Assembly (NCBI RefSeq): GCF_001668625.1 | Contig: NZ_LZLJ01000067.1 | Span: forward strand, 1-64,000 | Direction of reading: 5' to 3' | Source: Mycobacterium sp. 1274756.6 | GTDB lineage: Bacteria; Actinomycetota; Actinomycetes; Mycobacteriales; Mycobacteriaceae | Length of the DNA stretch: 64,000 bases | Part shown: positions 35,110 to 44,219 of the stretch, piece by piece | Numbering within the stretch: the stretch's first letter is position 1 | Layout of the letters: every line of letters begins with the position of its first letter | Notes under the pieces: model-generated | Database searches by the model: none | The model's input: the letters and a program-made list of their open reading frames with translations, nothing else | Told to the model about the DNA's origin: nothing | Made by a program: the position numbers and the translations under genes

Positions 35110-35966
35110 TGTTCTCCATCGACGCTCTGCTCAACATCCTGCGCACCGACCGGCGCTCCGCCAACGCCAAGGCGGTGGTCACCGGCGCGGGCAGCGGCAT
35201 CGGACGGTCGTTCGCCCTGGAACTCGCCCGCCGCGGTGGTGAGGTCATCTGCGCCGACATCGACGCCGACCGCGCCGCCGAGACCGTCGCCTTGATCGAC
35301 GGGTTGCCCACCGGCAGCGCGCACGCGACGCAGTGCGATGTGTCCGATCGCGCCGCGGTCGAGAAACTCGCCGCGACCGCCCAGGAGGTATTCGGTGGTC
35401 CGCCCACCCTGGTGATCAACAACGCCGGGGTCGGCATCGGCGGAAAGCCCGTCGGCGACATCGGCTTCGAGGATTGGGACTGGGCCCTGGGCATCAACCT
35501 GTGGGGCGTGATCTACGGCTGCGAGGTGTTCACCCCGCTGCTGCGGGAGGCCGGCCGCGGCGGCGTCATCAACGTGGCCTCGGCCGCCGGGTTCGCCGCC
35601 GCGCCGTCGATGGCGGCCTACAACGTCTCCAAAGCCGGGGTGATGTCGCTGTCGGAGACCCTGGCCGCGGAGTTGAACGACACCGATATCGCGGTGACGG
35701 TGCTGTGCCCGACGTTCGTCAAGACCAACGTCTTCGACGACGGCCGCATCACCCCCGGCTCGATGAACCTGAGCAAGCAGCTGGCCCGCTGGACCGGACT
35801 GTCGGCCGACAGCGTCGCCGCCCGCACCCTGGACGCGCACGACGCCGGTCGGCTGTACGTGGTTCCGCAGGTCGACGCCACCGTCATCTGGCACCTGAAA
35901 CGCCACCTGCCCGGACTCTACGTCCGCGGCGCCGGCCTGCTCGGCCGCCTGCTGCCCGACAACTGA
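35109..35966 (+). CDS. Short-chain dehydrogenase/reductase, SadH-like
   Basis: 285-residue classical SDR: cofactor motif TGAGSGIGRSFA, the NNAGVG motif, a Ser near VASAAGF, the catalytic YNVSK, and PTFVKTNVF after it. The ADID acidic residue after the second strand favours NAD(H). Sequence and context match SadH (Rv3085) of the mymA operon. The ATG overlaps the hydrolase stop as TGATG, so translation is coupled. Confidence 0.87.
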   Translation: MFSIDALLNILRTDRRSANAKAVVTGAGSGIGRSFALELARRGGEVICADIDADRAAETVALIDGLPTGSAHATQCDVSDRAAVEKLAATAQEVFGGPPTLVINNAGVGIGGKPVGDIGFEDWDWALGINLWGVIYGCEVFTPLLREAGRGGVINVASAAGFAAAPSMAAYNVSKAGVMSLSETLAAELNDTDIAVTVLCPTFVKTNVFDDGRITPGSMNLSKQLARWTGLSADSVAARTLDAHDAGRLYVVPQVDATVIWHLKRHLPGLYVRGAGLLGRLLPDN

Positions 35967-35992
35967 TCCCGCCTACCCGAAAGGACACGATC

Positions 35993-36913
35993 ATGGCCAT
36001 GGACTTCGACGCCATGCTGCAGACCATCAAGGACAAGCAGTGGGCGCTGGCCGATATCGACTGGGACGCACCCGGAGCCGAACTCATCGAGCCGGAGCTG
36101 TGGGCCAAGCTCAAACCGTTCATGTCCGATCTGATGTGGATCGAGAACGTCGGCGCCCGCGGCTTCGCCGCGCTGGCCAAAAAGGCGCCGACACCGACCC
36201 TCAAGAGCATCTATGAACACTTCCACGCCGAGGAGCAGAAGCACGCCAACGCCGAACTCGCGCTGATGCGCCGGTGGGGCATGCTCGAAGACGACGAGAT
36301 CCCGGCGCCGAACGTCAACGTGCAGCTGGTGATCAACTGGCTCGACAAACACTCCGACGGGATGGGCCTGACGTTTTTGGGCACCGTCATCCCGATGCTG
36401 GAAGTGGCGCTGGACGGAGCGCTGATCAAGTTCATCACCGACGAGGTCAAAGACCCGATCGCCCAGGAGGTGTTCCGGCGGATCAACTCCGACGAATCCC
36501 GGCACCTGGCCGTCGATTTCGAGGTGATGCATCTGCTCGGCCAAGCCGACATGTACAAGCTGCTGATCGAGCTGGTCGGCGGCTGGATCAAACCCTCCTT
36601 CCTGATCGGGGTGCTCAGCTACTTCCCGCTGCTGAACAAGATGCGCGACAACATCGTCGCCATGGGGGTCAACGAGGAGAGGTTGTATCAGGCCATGCGC
36701 CGGTTCCAGGGCGTCGGCGAGCGCAGCCGATTCACCCGCCGGCTGCCGATGTACCAGATCGTCTCCTGGCAGTCCCGCAAGGTGATCGACCGCACCTCCA
36801 AATACCACTGGCTGGCCGATTCGCTGGTGAAGGTCACCAGCGTCATCCCGATGCCGTTGGTGCGGCGCACCCCGACCTGGTCGCGCGAGCTCACCTACGA
36901 GCCGGTCGCCTGA
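35993..36913 (+). CDS. Ferritin-like diiron protein of the monooxygenase operon
   Basis: 306 residues, ATG behind AAAGGAC. Two ExxH motifs, FHAEEQKHANAE and NSDESRHLAVDFE, within predicted helices indicate a ferritin-like diiron centre. This type is often encoded next to Baeyer-Villiger-like monooxygenases in mycobacteria, but the reaction is not known; it may oxidise a lipid or fatty-acid derivative made or used by the neighbours. It is not part of the M. tuberculosis mymA operon as I recall it, so it is a variation on that theme. Spacing is 26 bp from the SDR gene and 14 bp to the monooxygenase gene. Confidence 0.8.
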   Translation: MAMDFDAMLQTIKDKQWALADIDWDAPGAELIEPELWAKLKPFMSDLMWIENVGARGFAALAKKAPTPTLKSIYEHFHAEEQKHANAELALMRRWGMLEDDEIPAPNVNVQLVINWLDKHSDGMGLTFLGTVIPMLEVALDGALIKFITDEVKDPIAQEVFRRINSDESRHLAVDFEVMHLLGQADMYKLLIELVGGWIKPSFLIGVLSYFPLLNKMRDNIVAMGVNEERLYQAMRRFQGVGERSRFTRRLPMYQIVSWQSRKVIDRTSKYHWLADSLVKVTSVIPMPLVRRTPTWSRELTYEPVA

Positions 36914-36927
36914 AGGAGCCGCCCGCA

Positions 36928-38412
36928 ATGACGATCTCCGTAGCCATCATCGGTGCCGGCTTCGCCGGCATCGGCGCCGCGATCCGGCTCAAGGGTCAGG
37001 GTGTGACCGATTTCGTGATCTTTGAGCGGGACACCCGAGTCGGCGGCACCTGGCGCGACAACACCTATCCGGGTGCGGCGTGCGACATCCCCTCGCACCT
37101 GTACTCCTACAGCTTCGCGCCCAACCCGCACTGGTCACGCACCTATTCGGGCAGCGCCGAGATTCTCGACTACATCGACGACATGGTCGAATCCTCCGGC
37201 GTCGGTAGCCACATCCGCTTCGGGCACAACGTGACCGGCGTCGCCTACGACGCGGCCGCCGGCGAGTGGACCGTCAGCTTCGCCGACCACGAGCCCGTGC
37301 GCGCCCGGGCGGTCATCGTCGCCTCCGGCCCGCTGGCCAACGCCGACTTTCCCGACATCCCCGGCATCGACGAGTACCGCGGGCACAAGATCCACAGTGC
37401 CCGCTGGGACCACGACTACGACTTCGCGGGCAAGCGGGTGGCCGTGATCGGCACCGGCGCCAGCGCGGTGCAGATCGTCCCGGAACTGGTCAAGACCGCC
37501 GCCACGGTCAAGGTGTTTCAGCGCACCCCGGGCTGGGTGTTGCCCCGGGTCAACGCGCGGAGCAGTGGCCTGGTCAAGCGGGTCTTCAAGGAGTTGCCGC
37601 TGGCGCAGAAGTTGGCCCGTTCCGCCTGGTACTGGGGCCACGAGTCGATGGCGCTCGGGCTGGTGTGGAACACCCCGGCCACCCGCGTCGTGGAGGCGGT
37701 CAGCGCGCTCAATCTGCGGCTGCAGGTCAAAGATCCGTGGTTGCGCCGGCAGTTGACGCCGGACTTCGCCGCCGGGTGCAAACGCATCCTGATGACCAGC
37801 GACTACTATCCCGCGCTGCAGGCCGACAACTGCAAGCTGGTGACCTGGCCGATCGCCCGCCTGGCGGCCGAGGGGATTCGCACCGTCGAGGGCATCGAGC
37901 ATCAATTCGATTGCATCGTTTTCGCCACCGGGTTCGAGGTCTCCAAGGCCGGCACCCCGTTCGCGGTCACCGGTGTCGACGGCCGGGATCTGGCCTCGGA
38001 ATGGAGCCGCGGCGCGTTCGCCTACCGCAGCGTCGCGGTGTCGGGCTATCCGAACCTGTACTTCACGTTCGGGCCGAACTCCGGGCCGGGCCACAACTCG
38101 GCGCTGGTGTACATGGAGGCACAGATCGACTACATCGTGACCGCGATCGGCAAACTGCTGCAGTTCAACTGGAAGTCGCTGGACGTTCGCCCCGAAGTGC
38201 AGGCGCGCTACAACGAGGACATCCAGCAGCGGCTGCAGTCCACCACCTGGAACTCCGGATGCCAAAGCTGGTATCTGACCGCGGACGGCTTCAACGCCAC
38301 CATGTACCCCGGCTTCGCCACCCAATACGTCAACCAGCTCAAGCACGTGGACCTGGAGGATTTCAAGATCACCGCCCGCCAGGAGCTGGGCGACCCGGTC
38401 GCGGTCGGCTAG
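36928..38412 (+). CDS. FAD/NADPH-dependent Baeyer-Villiger-type monooxygenase (MymA/EthA-like)
   Basis: 494 residues with the two-dinucleotide flavin monooxygenase fold: FAD site GAGFAGIGAA at the N-terminus, GGTWRDNTYPGAACD, the fingerprint YRGHKIHSARWDH (F/YxGxxxHxxxW) near residue 152, the NADPH site GTGASAVQI near 178, and ATGFE before the C-terminal part. MymA and EthA are the nearest known relatives; the physiological substrate is unknown, with ketone or lipid oxidation likely. A GAAGGAG site precedes the ATG. It belongs to the five-gene operon. Confidence 0.9.
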   Translation: MTISVAIIGAGFAGIGAAIRLKGQGVTDFVIFERDTRVGGTWRDNTYPGAACDIPSHLYSYSFAPNPHWSRTYSGSAEILDYIDDMVESSGVGSHIRFGHNVTGVAYDAAAGEWTVSFADHEPVRARAVIVASGPLANADFPDIPGIDEYRGHKIHSARWDHDYDFAGKRVAVIGTGASAVQIVPELVKTAATVKVFQRTPGWVLPRVNARSSGLVKRVFKELPLAQKLARSAWYWGHESMALGLVWNTPATRVVEAVSALNLRLQVKDPWLRRQLTPDFAAGCKRILMTSDYYPALQADNCKLVTWPIARLAAEGIRTVEGIEHQFDCIVFATGFEVSKAGTPFAVTGVDGRDLASEWSRGAFAYRSVAVSGYPNLYFTFGPNSGPGHNSALVYMEAQIDYIVTAIGKLLQFNWKSLDVRPEVQARYNEDIQQRLQSTTWNSGCQSWYLTADGFNATMYPGFATQYVNQLKHVDLEDFKITARQELGDPVAVG

Positions 38413-38421
38413 GGGCGGACC

Positions 38422-39219
38422 GTGGGGGTGGAGTACCGGATCGACGACCTGGCGCGGGAGGCTGGGACGACGACCCGCAACGTGCGCGTCTATCAGGAGA
38501 GCGGGCTGCTGACCCGCCCGGTGCGGCGCGGCCGGGTCGCCATCTACACCGACCGGCATCTGCGCCAGTTGCAGACCGTCATCCGGTTGCTCGGCGAGGG
38601 GTTCACCGTCAAGCACATCCTGAAGTTCCTGACCGGGCTGCGCGACGGGCAGGAGTTGGCGGAGGTGCTCAACCTCGATGACTTGGCGGAGTTGGTCACC
38701 GCGCCGTGGTCGCATCCGGAGTCACGGACGATGTCGTTGGCACAGTTGACCGAGCGCCTCGGCGCGCTCGACGCGCCGGCACTACGGCGGCTGCGCAGCA
38801 ACGGGGTGATCGAGCCGACCGGCGACCCGGACCGCTACCTGGTGCCGGATCGCCGGATCATCGAGGACTACGCGGCGCTGATCGCCCGCGGGATGCCGCT
38901 GACCGCGATCCTGAAGGCCACGGCGGCCACCGACAAGAAGCTGGACGCCGCGGCCCGCGCCATGGTGCGCCACGGCCACACCGAGATCACCCGGCAACGC
39001 GGACCCGGCTGGTATCCCAGCGACGACGCCGAACTGGCCTGGGCCGCCGACATCATCGCGGTGATGCGCCGGGTGGCCGGGCGCGCCGCGCACGCCAGCC
39101 TGGACCGGGCGCTGGCGGCCGCGGTCCGCGACGAGTTGGCTGAGTACAACCGGGCGGCCAAGACGATCCCCGGAGCCGAAGTCGGGGGCTCCGAGCCGGA
39201 CGCTCAATCCGGGACTTAG
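38422..39219 (+). CDS. MerR-family transcriptional regulator
   Basis: 265 residues with a GTG start 10 nt after the monooxygenase gene. The N-terminal MerR winged helix is clear (RIDDLAREAGTTTRNVRVYQESGLL and YTDRHLRQLQTVIRLLGEGF); the long C-terminal region, with a second HTH-like stretch near 125-190, is probably a ligand-binding domain and is larger than in classical metal-sensing MerR proteins. It is the most likely regulator of the operon, perhaps acting at the 28-bp palindrome 4.3 kb upstream. The stop overlaps the convergent lipase gene by 4 bp. Confidence 0.87.
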   Translation: MGVEYRIDDLAREAGTTTRNVRVYQESGLLTRPVRRGRVAIYTDRHLRQLQTVIRLLGEGFTVKHILKFLTGLRDGQELAEVLNLDDLAELVTAPWSHPESRTMSLAQLTERLGALDAPALRRLRSNGVIEPTGDPDRYLVPDRRIIEDYAALIARGMPLTAILKATAATDKKLDAAARAMVRHGHTEITRQRGPGWYPSDDAELAWAADIIAVMRRVAGRAAHASLDRALAAAVRDELAEYNRAAKTIPGAEVGGSEPDAQSGT

Positions 39220-40523
39220 CCGACGCCGCGGTGCGCACTCGGGTCTGCGATCCGGGGCTCCCCGAGGGCGCGGCCCATCCAGCGCAGAACGGCGGGCATC
39301 GCCCAGCCGGCCGCGATCAGATGCTCACCAGGCACCGGCAGGTAGTCGACGGTCGCGCCCTGCGCCCGCCAGCTGGCGATGACCTCGAGCACGCCCTGCT
39401 CGGGGACGAATTGGTCACCGAGGAAGCGGTCACGCGAGCCGTGGTGGAACAGGACCGGCATCGTCGGTGCGGCGGCGCCCGGCTTGTTGTCGGCGATCAC
39501 CGCCTGGGCGATCTCGGATTCCAGCGGGTCCGGAACTGTGGAGATCCGGCCCAGATCGAGGCGGGCCAGGCCGGCCAGCGCCAGCGGTGGTTGCGGCAGG
39601 TCCTTGATGAGGGTGGCCATGTACAGCGCGAAATCGCCGAAGAGCCCGACCATCTCCGGGTATTCCCGGGCCTGCCCGATGACGGCTGCGGCGAAGAGCC
39701 CCGACCCCAGGCGGGCGTTCATGCTGCGGTACAGCAGCGCATAGTCGGTGGGTGTGCCGCCGGCCACCGCACCGCGGAAGCGCAACTCCGGGGCATAGGT
39801 CGGCTGTTCCTGGGCGGCCCACGTTGTGGCGATCGCGCCGCCGCTGTAGCCGTCCATCACCATCGGTGACTCGGCGAGTTCGGGTCGCAACGTTTGCATG
39901 CCGCGCACCGAATCCAGCACGGCGTGTCCGGCCATCCGGCCCGCCGAGTACGCCATCCGCGGGCCTTCGTGATCGGGCAGCAGCACTGCGTAATTGCGCG
40001 CCAGCAGGAGCGGCAGCATCGGCGGGACATCGACGTACACGCCGTGGGCGATCTGGTGGGACGGCGCGGACTTGAGCCCCAGGGAATTGATCGGCTGGTT
40101 GCGCACCACGACCGGTCGCGGCCCGCTGCCCCGCCAGGGGCGCTGCGGTTCGATCAGCGTGGCGGTCACCGGTACGGCGTTGCCCGCGGTGTCGGTGCAG
40201 CGCACCATGAACTGGTGGGCGGCCGCGCCGGGGATCGGCAGCCTCGGCGTCACTCGCTCGACGCGGATGATCTCCCCGTTGGCGAGGGCGCTGAGATCAC
40301 CCGGCGCGGAATAGAAGCCCTTGTTTGCGAGGGGCGTGGGCAGGATCGCCGTGTGCCGATCGGCGTTTTGTTCGTCGGTCAGGCGGTGCCGCGCCCAGTC
40401 GTTGAGGCGGCGGATCACCGTGGGGCTGCGCAGGGCTGCAGCGGATCCGGCGATCCCGGCTACCGCGGCGCTTGCCGCGGCGAGCGCGGCCGCGGCCGGC
40501 GCAGAATTGAGCAGCTTCGCCAT
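39216..40523 (-). CDS. Secretory lipase (LIP family, alpha/beta hydrolase)
   Basis: 435 residues; an AGGAGAGG site fixes the ATG at 40523. A weakly hydrophobic alanine-rich N-terminus may be a signal sequence. The domain matches the secretory lipase family (PF03583-like): NGEIIRVERV, VVRNQPINSLG, LLARNYAVLLPDHEGPR, nucleophile MDGYSGGAIAT, Asp in FHHGSRDRFL and His in VPGEHLIAAG. It probably hydrolyses triacylglycerol or other esters at the envelope. A decayed copy lies at 44220-44957. Confidence 0.87.
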   Translation of the reverse strand: MAKLLNSAPAAAALAAASAAVAGIAGSAAALRSPTVIRRLNDWARHRLTDEQNADRHTAILPTPLANKGFYSAPGDLSALANGEIIRVERVTPRLPIPGAAAHQFMVRCTDTAGNAVPVTATLIEPQRPWRGSGPRPVVVRNQPINSLGLKSAPSHQIAHGVYVDVPPMLPLLLARNYAVLLPDHEGPRMAYSAGRMAGHAVLDSVRGMQTLRPELAESPMVMDGYSGGAIATTWAAQEQPTYAPELRFRGAVAGGTPTDYALLYRSMNARLGSGLFAAAVIGQAREYPEMVGLFGDFALYMATLIKDLPQPPLALAGLARLDLGRISTVPDPLESEIAQAVIADNKPGAAAPTMPVLFHHGSRDRFLGDQFVPEQGVLEVIASWRAQGATVDYLPVPGEHLIAAGWAMPAVLRWMGRALGEPRIADPSAHRGVG

Positions 40524-40788
40524 CGGCCTCTCCTGCCTCAAGCCGCGCGGCAACGGGTGACGTGAGTGCGCCGGCCCCGCACCGCCAGAGCGGATGCGCT
40601 CGTTGACATCGAGTCAGCTTAAGGCGCGCACCCGTGGCCGCGGTTCTGTTCGTCCTTTCCGACGCGTTCTCCGGAGGGACGACGCGTCACTGTCGACTCT
40701 CGGACGCGGTTCTCAGCCGGTGGTGGCGAGGTCCGCCAGGGCGGCGGATCGTCGCGCTGGTTCCCTCATCGCCGGGAACAAACGCCGT

Positions 40789-41496
40789 TCACCACGGCTT
40801 GGGGCAGCCTCCCGGCCCCTTGAGGGTCTCGGCTGCGTTGAAGACGTCCGGGCAGAACGTCCACGCCGAGGGCGGCGGCGGTGCCCACAGCGGGCAGATC
40901 TCGTCGGCGATCAGGTTGTGGCCGAGGCAGGGGACGGTGAGCACCATTCGCTTGGTGATGCAGGTGCCGTCCGATCCGAGGCTTTGGCCCTGCGGGCAGG
41001 CCGGCGGCCCATCCGGCGGTTTCGGTGGGTCATCCGGCGGTTTCGGCGGCCCATCCGGCGGTTTCGGCGGGTCAAGCGGCGGGCCGATCGGGGGGTCGAC
41101 CGGCGGCTGCGCCTGGTTGGCGAGCTTCCTCGATTCGGCCGCGGCGTTGTCGGCCCGGGCTTGCTCGCGCACGTCGGGGGTCACGCAGACCGCGTCGCCC
41201 CCGAACGCCTCCCGCCACACGAAGCCCTGCTTACAGGTGTTGGGACCGTACTCCCCGCCGTTGGGTTCCCGATTCGCGGCGCCGTCGGCGTTTTGTTGGG
41301 CGGTCGCGTCACGGATCGCCGGGGTGACGCACACGTGATCGCCGGGGCGACCGTCGCGCCAGACATACCCGTCAATGCAGGTGTCGGGACCGTAGGGCAA
41401 CGGTTCGGCCAGCACCGGTGCCTGGCCGGCGGCGGCCGCCAGCACCGCAAGTGAAAACGTCGACGAAATCAGCACGCGCAGTCTGTGAGGCGCCAT
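40789..41496 (-). CDS. Cys-repeat and Pro-rich secreted protein
   Basis: 235 residues with an AGGAGGG site before the ATG. After a signal peptide (cleavage near residue 31, VLAEPLPYG) there are two tandem copies of a roughly 43-residue unit, each with YGPxTC, GxVWR, GDxVCVTP and R(D/E) (about residues 36-76 and 83-123). A Pro-rich stretch with PPKPPDG heptads (about 135-165) follows, then a C-terminal domain with six further cysteines. The modular form suggests a cell-wall-spanning or adhesive secreted protein; I know no function. Confidence 0.75.
   Translation of the reverse strand: MAPHRLRVLISSTFSLAVLAAAAGQAPVLAEPLPYGPDTCIDGYVWRDGRPGDHVCVTPAIRDATAQQNADGAANREPNGGEYGPNTCKQGFVWREAFGGDAVCVTPDVREQARADNAAAESRKLANQAQPPVDPPIGPPLDPPKPPDGPPKPPDDPPKPPDGPPACPQGQSLGSDGTCITKRMVLTVPCLGHNLIADEICPLWAPPPPSAWTFCPDVFNAAETLKGPGGCPKPW
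41010..41072. repeat. Three tandem 21-bp repeats within the Pro-rich segment
   Basis: Three copies of a 21-bp unit (CATCCGGCGGTTTCGGYGG plus two bases) encode seven-residue PPKPPD(G/D) units on the minus strand. Such repeats change copy number easily and could vary between strains. Confidence 0.8.
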
Positions 41497-41841
41497 GACA
41501 TCCCTCCTGATTGGGTGCGGGACACCGCACACCGACATCTGATACGTCGACTTTCCGACGAGGCAGATCTCGGCAACATCGGCCAAAGCGCGTAGAAAGC
41601 GGTGTGCGGGGTCGTATGTCTGCCTACTAAGAGCGCCCCGCGGAACCCGTACGGACCGCCGGGTCGAGGTCCCGGTGCGCGAGGGCAGCGCGACCGATCA
41701 GCGCAGCCCCGGTGTTATCCCAGACGCAATTGCACCCTGCCGTGTCGGTTCATTGGGGCTCGATCAGCTGAAACGACGGGCCTGGCCTCAAATCTCAATT
41801 CGGCCGTTTCGCGCCGCATCGGGATGGGGGGCGGACCGCTG
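41497..41841. other. Intergenic region, nothing recognised
   Basis: 345 bp upstream of the Cys/Pro-rich gene and downstream of the methyltransferase gene. It should contain the promoter of the former; I see no RNA gene, clear repeat or convincing small gene. Confidence 0.4.
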
Positions 41842-42681
41842 TCACTCCTGGGCGGGTTTTTGGAACGTGTACACGCGGTACTGGGCGAAGCCCAGCTTGG
41901 ACAGCCACTTCATCCACCGAGTGCCGCCGAGCATCACCTTCTGGATCTCGGCCGACCCCTGCTCGCGTAGGAACCCGATGATGAACGGATAGGTCGGCAT
42001 CGTGTGCTTGCGGATGTTGCGGTTGGCCTCAAGCCGAAGACCCGCGCGTTTGCCCATCCCCCGGTAGGACCGCAACGGCAGATTCCCCAGCGTTCCGTAG
42101 GATTTCGCAATCCGGCTGCGAATCACCATCCAGAACGGAGTCTTGCCGAAGAACGACATGGTCGGCACGAAATCCGAGACCGCCAGGTAGCCGCCGGGCT
42201 TGAGCACCCGGGCGGCTTCGGCGAGAAATTTGGCCCGGGACGGGAAGTGGAAGATGCATTCGACGGCCAGGATCCGGTCGAAAGAGTTGTCCTCGAACGG
42301 GAGCGCGCAGGCGTCGCCCTCAACCCAGTCGACGGCGTTGCCGTTGGCAGCGCGGGTCTGCGCCTCCGCCGCGGCGAGCTGGCGCGGATCGATGTTCAAG
42401 CCGACGAGGTCCATGCCGGAATGTTCGGCGTTGAGCTGCTGGATGGTGCCGCCGAATCCGCAGCCGACGTCCAACAGACGCTGCCCGTCGGCGACCTTGC
42501 TGGCCTCGAAGAGCACGCGATTCATCTGCGCCATGGCTGCGATGTAGTCGTCGCGGGTGCCGTCGGCGTCCTTGGGGTTTTCCCAATAGCCCCAGTGCAC
42601 CTGGCTTTCCCAGAGTTGCCCGACTTCGCCCCCGCTCTGCTGTTCATCGATAAGCATGTCGAAATACGGAAGCTTTGCCAT
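41842..42681 (-). CDS. Class I SAM-dependent methyltransferase
   Basis: 279 residues with SAM motif I LLDVGCGFGGTIQQL near 68, VDWVEGDACALPFEDNSFDRILAVECIFHF for the middle motifs and AARVLKPGGYLAVSDF after them. It resembles small-molecule or lipid methyltransferases of the UbiE/SmtA type; the substrate is unknown. ACCGTA at 42688-42693 reads TACGGT on the coding strand, 6 nt before the ATG, so the mRNA may be leaderless; the longer frame to 42753 is rejected. The AurF-like diiron gene lies upstream on the same strand. Confidence 0.85.
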   Translation of the reverse strand: MAKLPYFDMLIDEQQSGGEVGQLWESQVHWGYWENPKDADGTRDDYIAAMAQMNRVLFEASKVADGQRLLDVGCGFGGTIQQLNAEHSGMDLVGLNIDPRQLAAAEAQTRAANGNAVDWVEGDACALPFEDNSFDRILAVECIFHFPSRAKFLAEAARVLKPGGYLAVSDFVPTMSFFGKTPFWMVIRSRIAKSYGTLGNLPLRSYRGMGKRAGLRLEANRNIRKHTMPTYPFIIGFLREQGSAEIQKVMLGGTRWMKWLSKLGFAQYRVYTFQKPAQE

Positions 42682-42831
42682 TCGCGGACCGTACCACGCT
42701 GCGAGCCGACCGCCGGGAAGATCGGCTCGGACATCGATTCGCGTCGAATTCACCGCCGGGATAACGCCGTTGAGCGACGACCGACGATCACCGCCATGGC
42801 CGTGTTGCCACGAAATGCCAGCGGAAATTGT

Positions 42832-44133
42832 TCAAAGGGTGGGCAGGAATTCGGCTAACGCCAAGATCATCACCACCACCATGGCGAGTCCGATAAGCCC
42901 GCCGACCGGAATCATGCTTACGCACACGGCCACCCAGATGAGCAGCCTCGGCCATTCGAACGGCTGATTGCCGACCACACCGCCGCGACGTTCCCGCAGC
43001 AGGTGGTACACCGCCCACACCGCCGCGCCTGCGGCCGCGGCGCCGATGATCCGCAACCCGACCGGGGTGGCCAACACTGCGATGGCCGCCACGATGGCCA
43101 CGGCGGTGATCCGCGTCCACACCGTGGTCCGAAGCTCGTCGAGTCGGGTGATCGTTGCGCCTTCGAACAGCCGGTTCGGTTCGCTGCGGTAGCGCGACGG
43201 CCGTCCCTCGATGCCGAGCAGCCACCACACCCACCGCGACCAAGGGTTGCGCAGACCGAGATCGGCGGCCACCCGCCGTACATCGGCAGCGCACTCCACC
43301 AACATCTGCCGGGAGAATTCGCTTCGCCAATAGGCGGCCTTGAAAACCCGGCGCGGTACCCCGAATTGCCGAGCGAATGACCGCGGTGGGGTGAATATCT
43401 CGCCCATCAGCCAACGCAGGATGAGCGGGAACATGATCGCGTAGGCGGCCCGCTTGAGCCGCCCCACCGTTCGCACCTGTTGGGCCAGATAGTCCTCGGC
43501 GAAAGTGATATGGCGGGCCTCTTCGGCCAAGTGGATGTAATGAACCTTGCTCAGTAGCGGCGGGATCTGCGATGCGCCGCGAAGGACCAGCGTCTGCTGG
43601 TAATTGATGGGTTGTTCACCGCCGAGCACGGCGATGAACAGGACGGTCTTGAGGTAGCCGATGACGAAGCTGGCGATCGGTCCCAGGATTCGCGACATCC
43701 GCCGCATTCCGGGCACGTCTTGACCGTTGCGGTTGATGAACTCCTGGAACATCTGGATGTGGTTGCATTCGTCGGTGACCTCGTGCATGAGATACCGGAA
43801 CGCCGGATGGGTGTTGGGCAGCTTGCCAGCCCGGTGGATCACGCTGCGGATCAGGATCATCTCGAACTGAATCCCGACCTTGCACATGTTGGCGATGATC
43901 CAGCGGCCCATGTCCACCCGTTTTTGCAGCGGCTGCTCGGCGTACCAGTCGGTCGCCGCGAGGGGGCTGGTGTGCCGGTGCAGTTCCCACCGGGGGTCGG
44001 TCGGGTCGAGGGTGTTCTCGGCCGCGTCCCAGTCGATGTCAACGAACGGGTCGAACCGCAGGCGCACTGTGGCCTGCGAGAGGGCTTCCACCCGCTGGGC
44101 GTAGTGGTCCGCCGACGCGTCCTCCGCGCGCAT
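42832..44133 (-). CDS. AurF-like diiron oxygenase with C-terminal membrane helices
   Basis: 433 residues. The diiron motifs are HEVTDECNHIQMFQEF near 119 and HLAEEARHITFAEDYL near 203, in the arrangement of AurF/p-aminobenzoate N-oxygenase-like proteins. The last about 110 residues hold two to four hydrophobic segments (ITAVAIVAAIAVLATPVGLRI, LLIWVAVCVSMIPVGG and others), so the enzyme is probably membrane-bound, suggesting a lipid substrate. The ATG at 44133 follows GGGAAGG; a GTG two codons earlier is possible. It may be expressed with the methyltransferase gene. Confidence 0.8.
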   Translation of the reverse strand: MRAEDASADHYAQRVEALSQATVRLRFDPFVDIDWDAAENTLDPTDPRWELHRHTSPLAATDWYAEQPLQKRVDMGRWIIANMCKVGIQFEMILIRSVIHRAGKLPNTHPAFRYLMHEVTDECNHIQMFQEFINRNGQDVPGMRRMSRILGPIASFVIGYLKTVLFIAVLGGEQPINYQQTLVLRGASQIPPLLSKVHYIHLAEEARHITFAEDYLAQQVRTVGRLKRAAYAIMFPLILRWLMGEIFTPPRSFARQFGVPRRVFKAAYWRSEFSRQMLVECAADVRRVAADLGLRNPWSRWVWWLLGIEGRPSRYRSEPNRLFEGATITRLDELRTTVWTRITAVAIVAAIAVLATPVGLRIIGAAAAGAAVWAVYHLLRERRGGVVGNQPFEWPRLLIWVAVCVSMIPVGGLIGLAMVVVMILALAEFLPTL

Positions 44134-44219
44134 GACCACCGCCTTCCCAGCCCCCGCCTGACCGCAGTTCCTGCTGAGAATAGCAAGCTGTGATCTTCCT
44201 CACCGGAACATGGTCGGTG

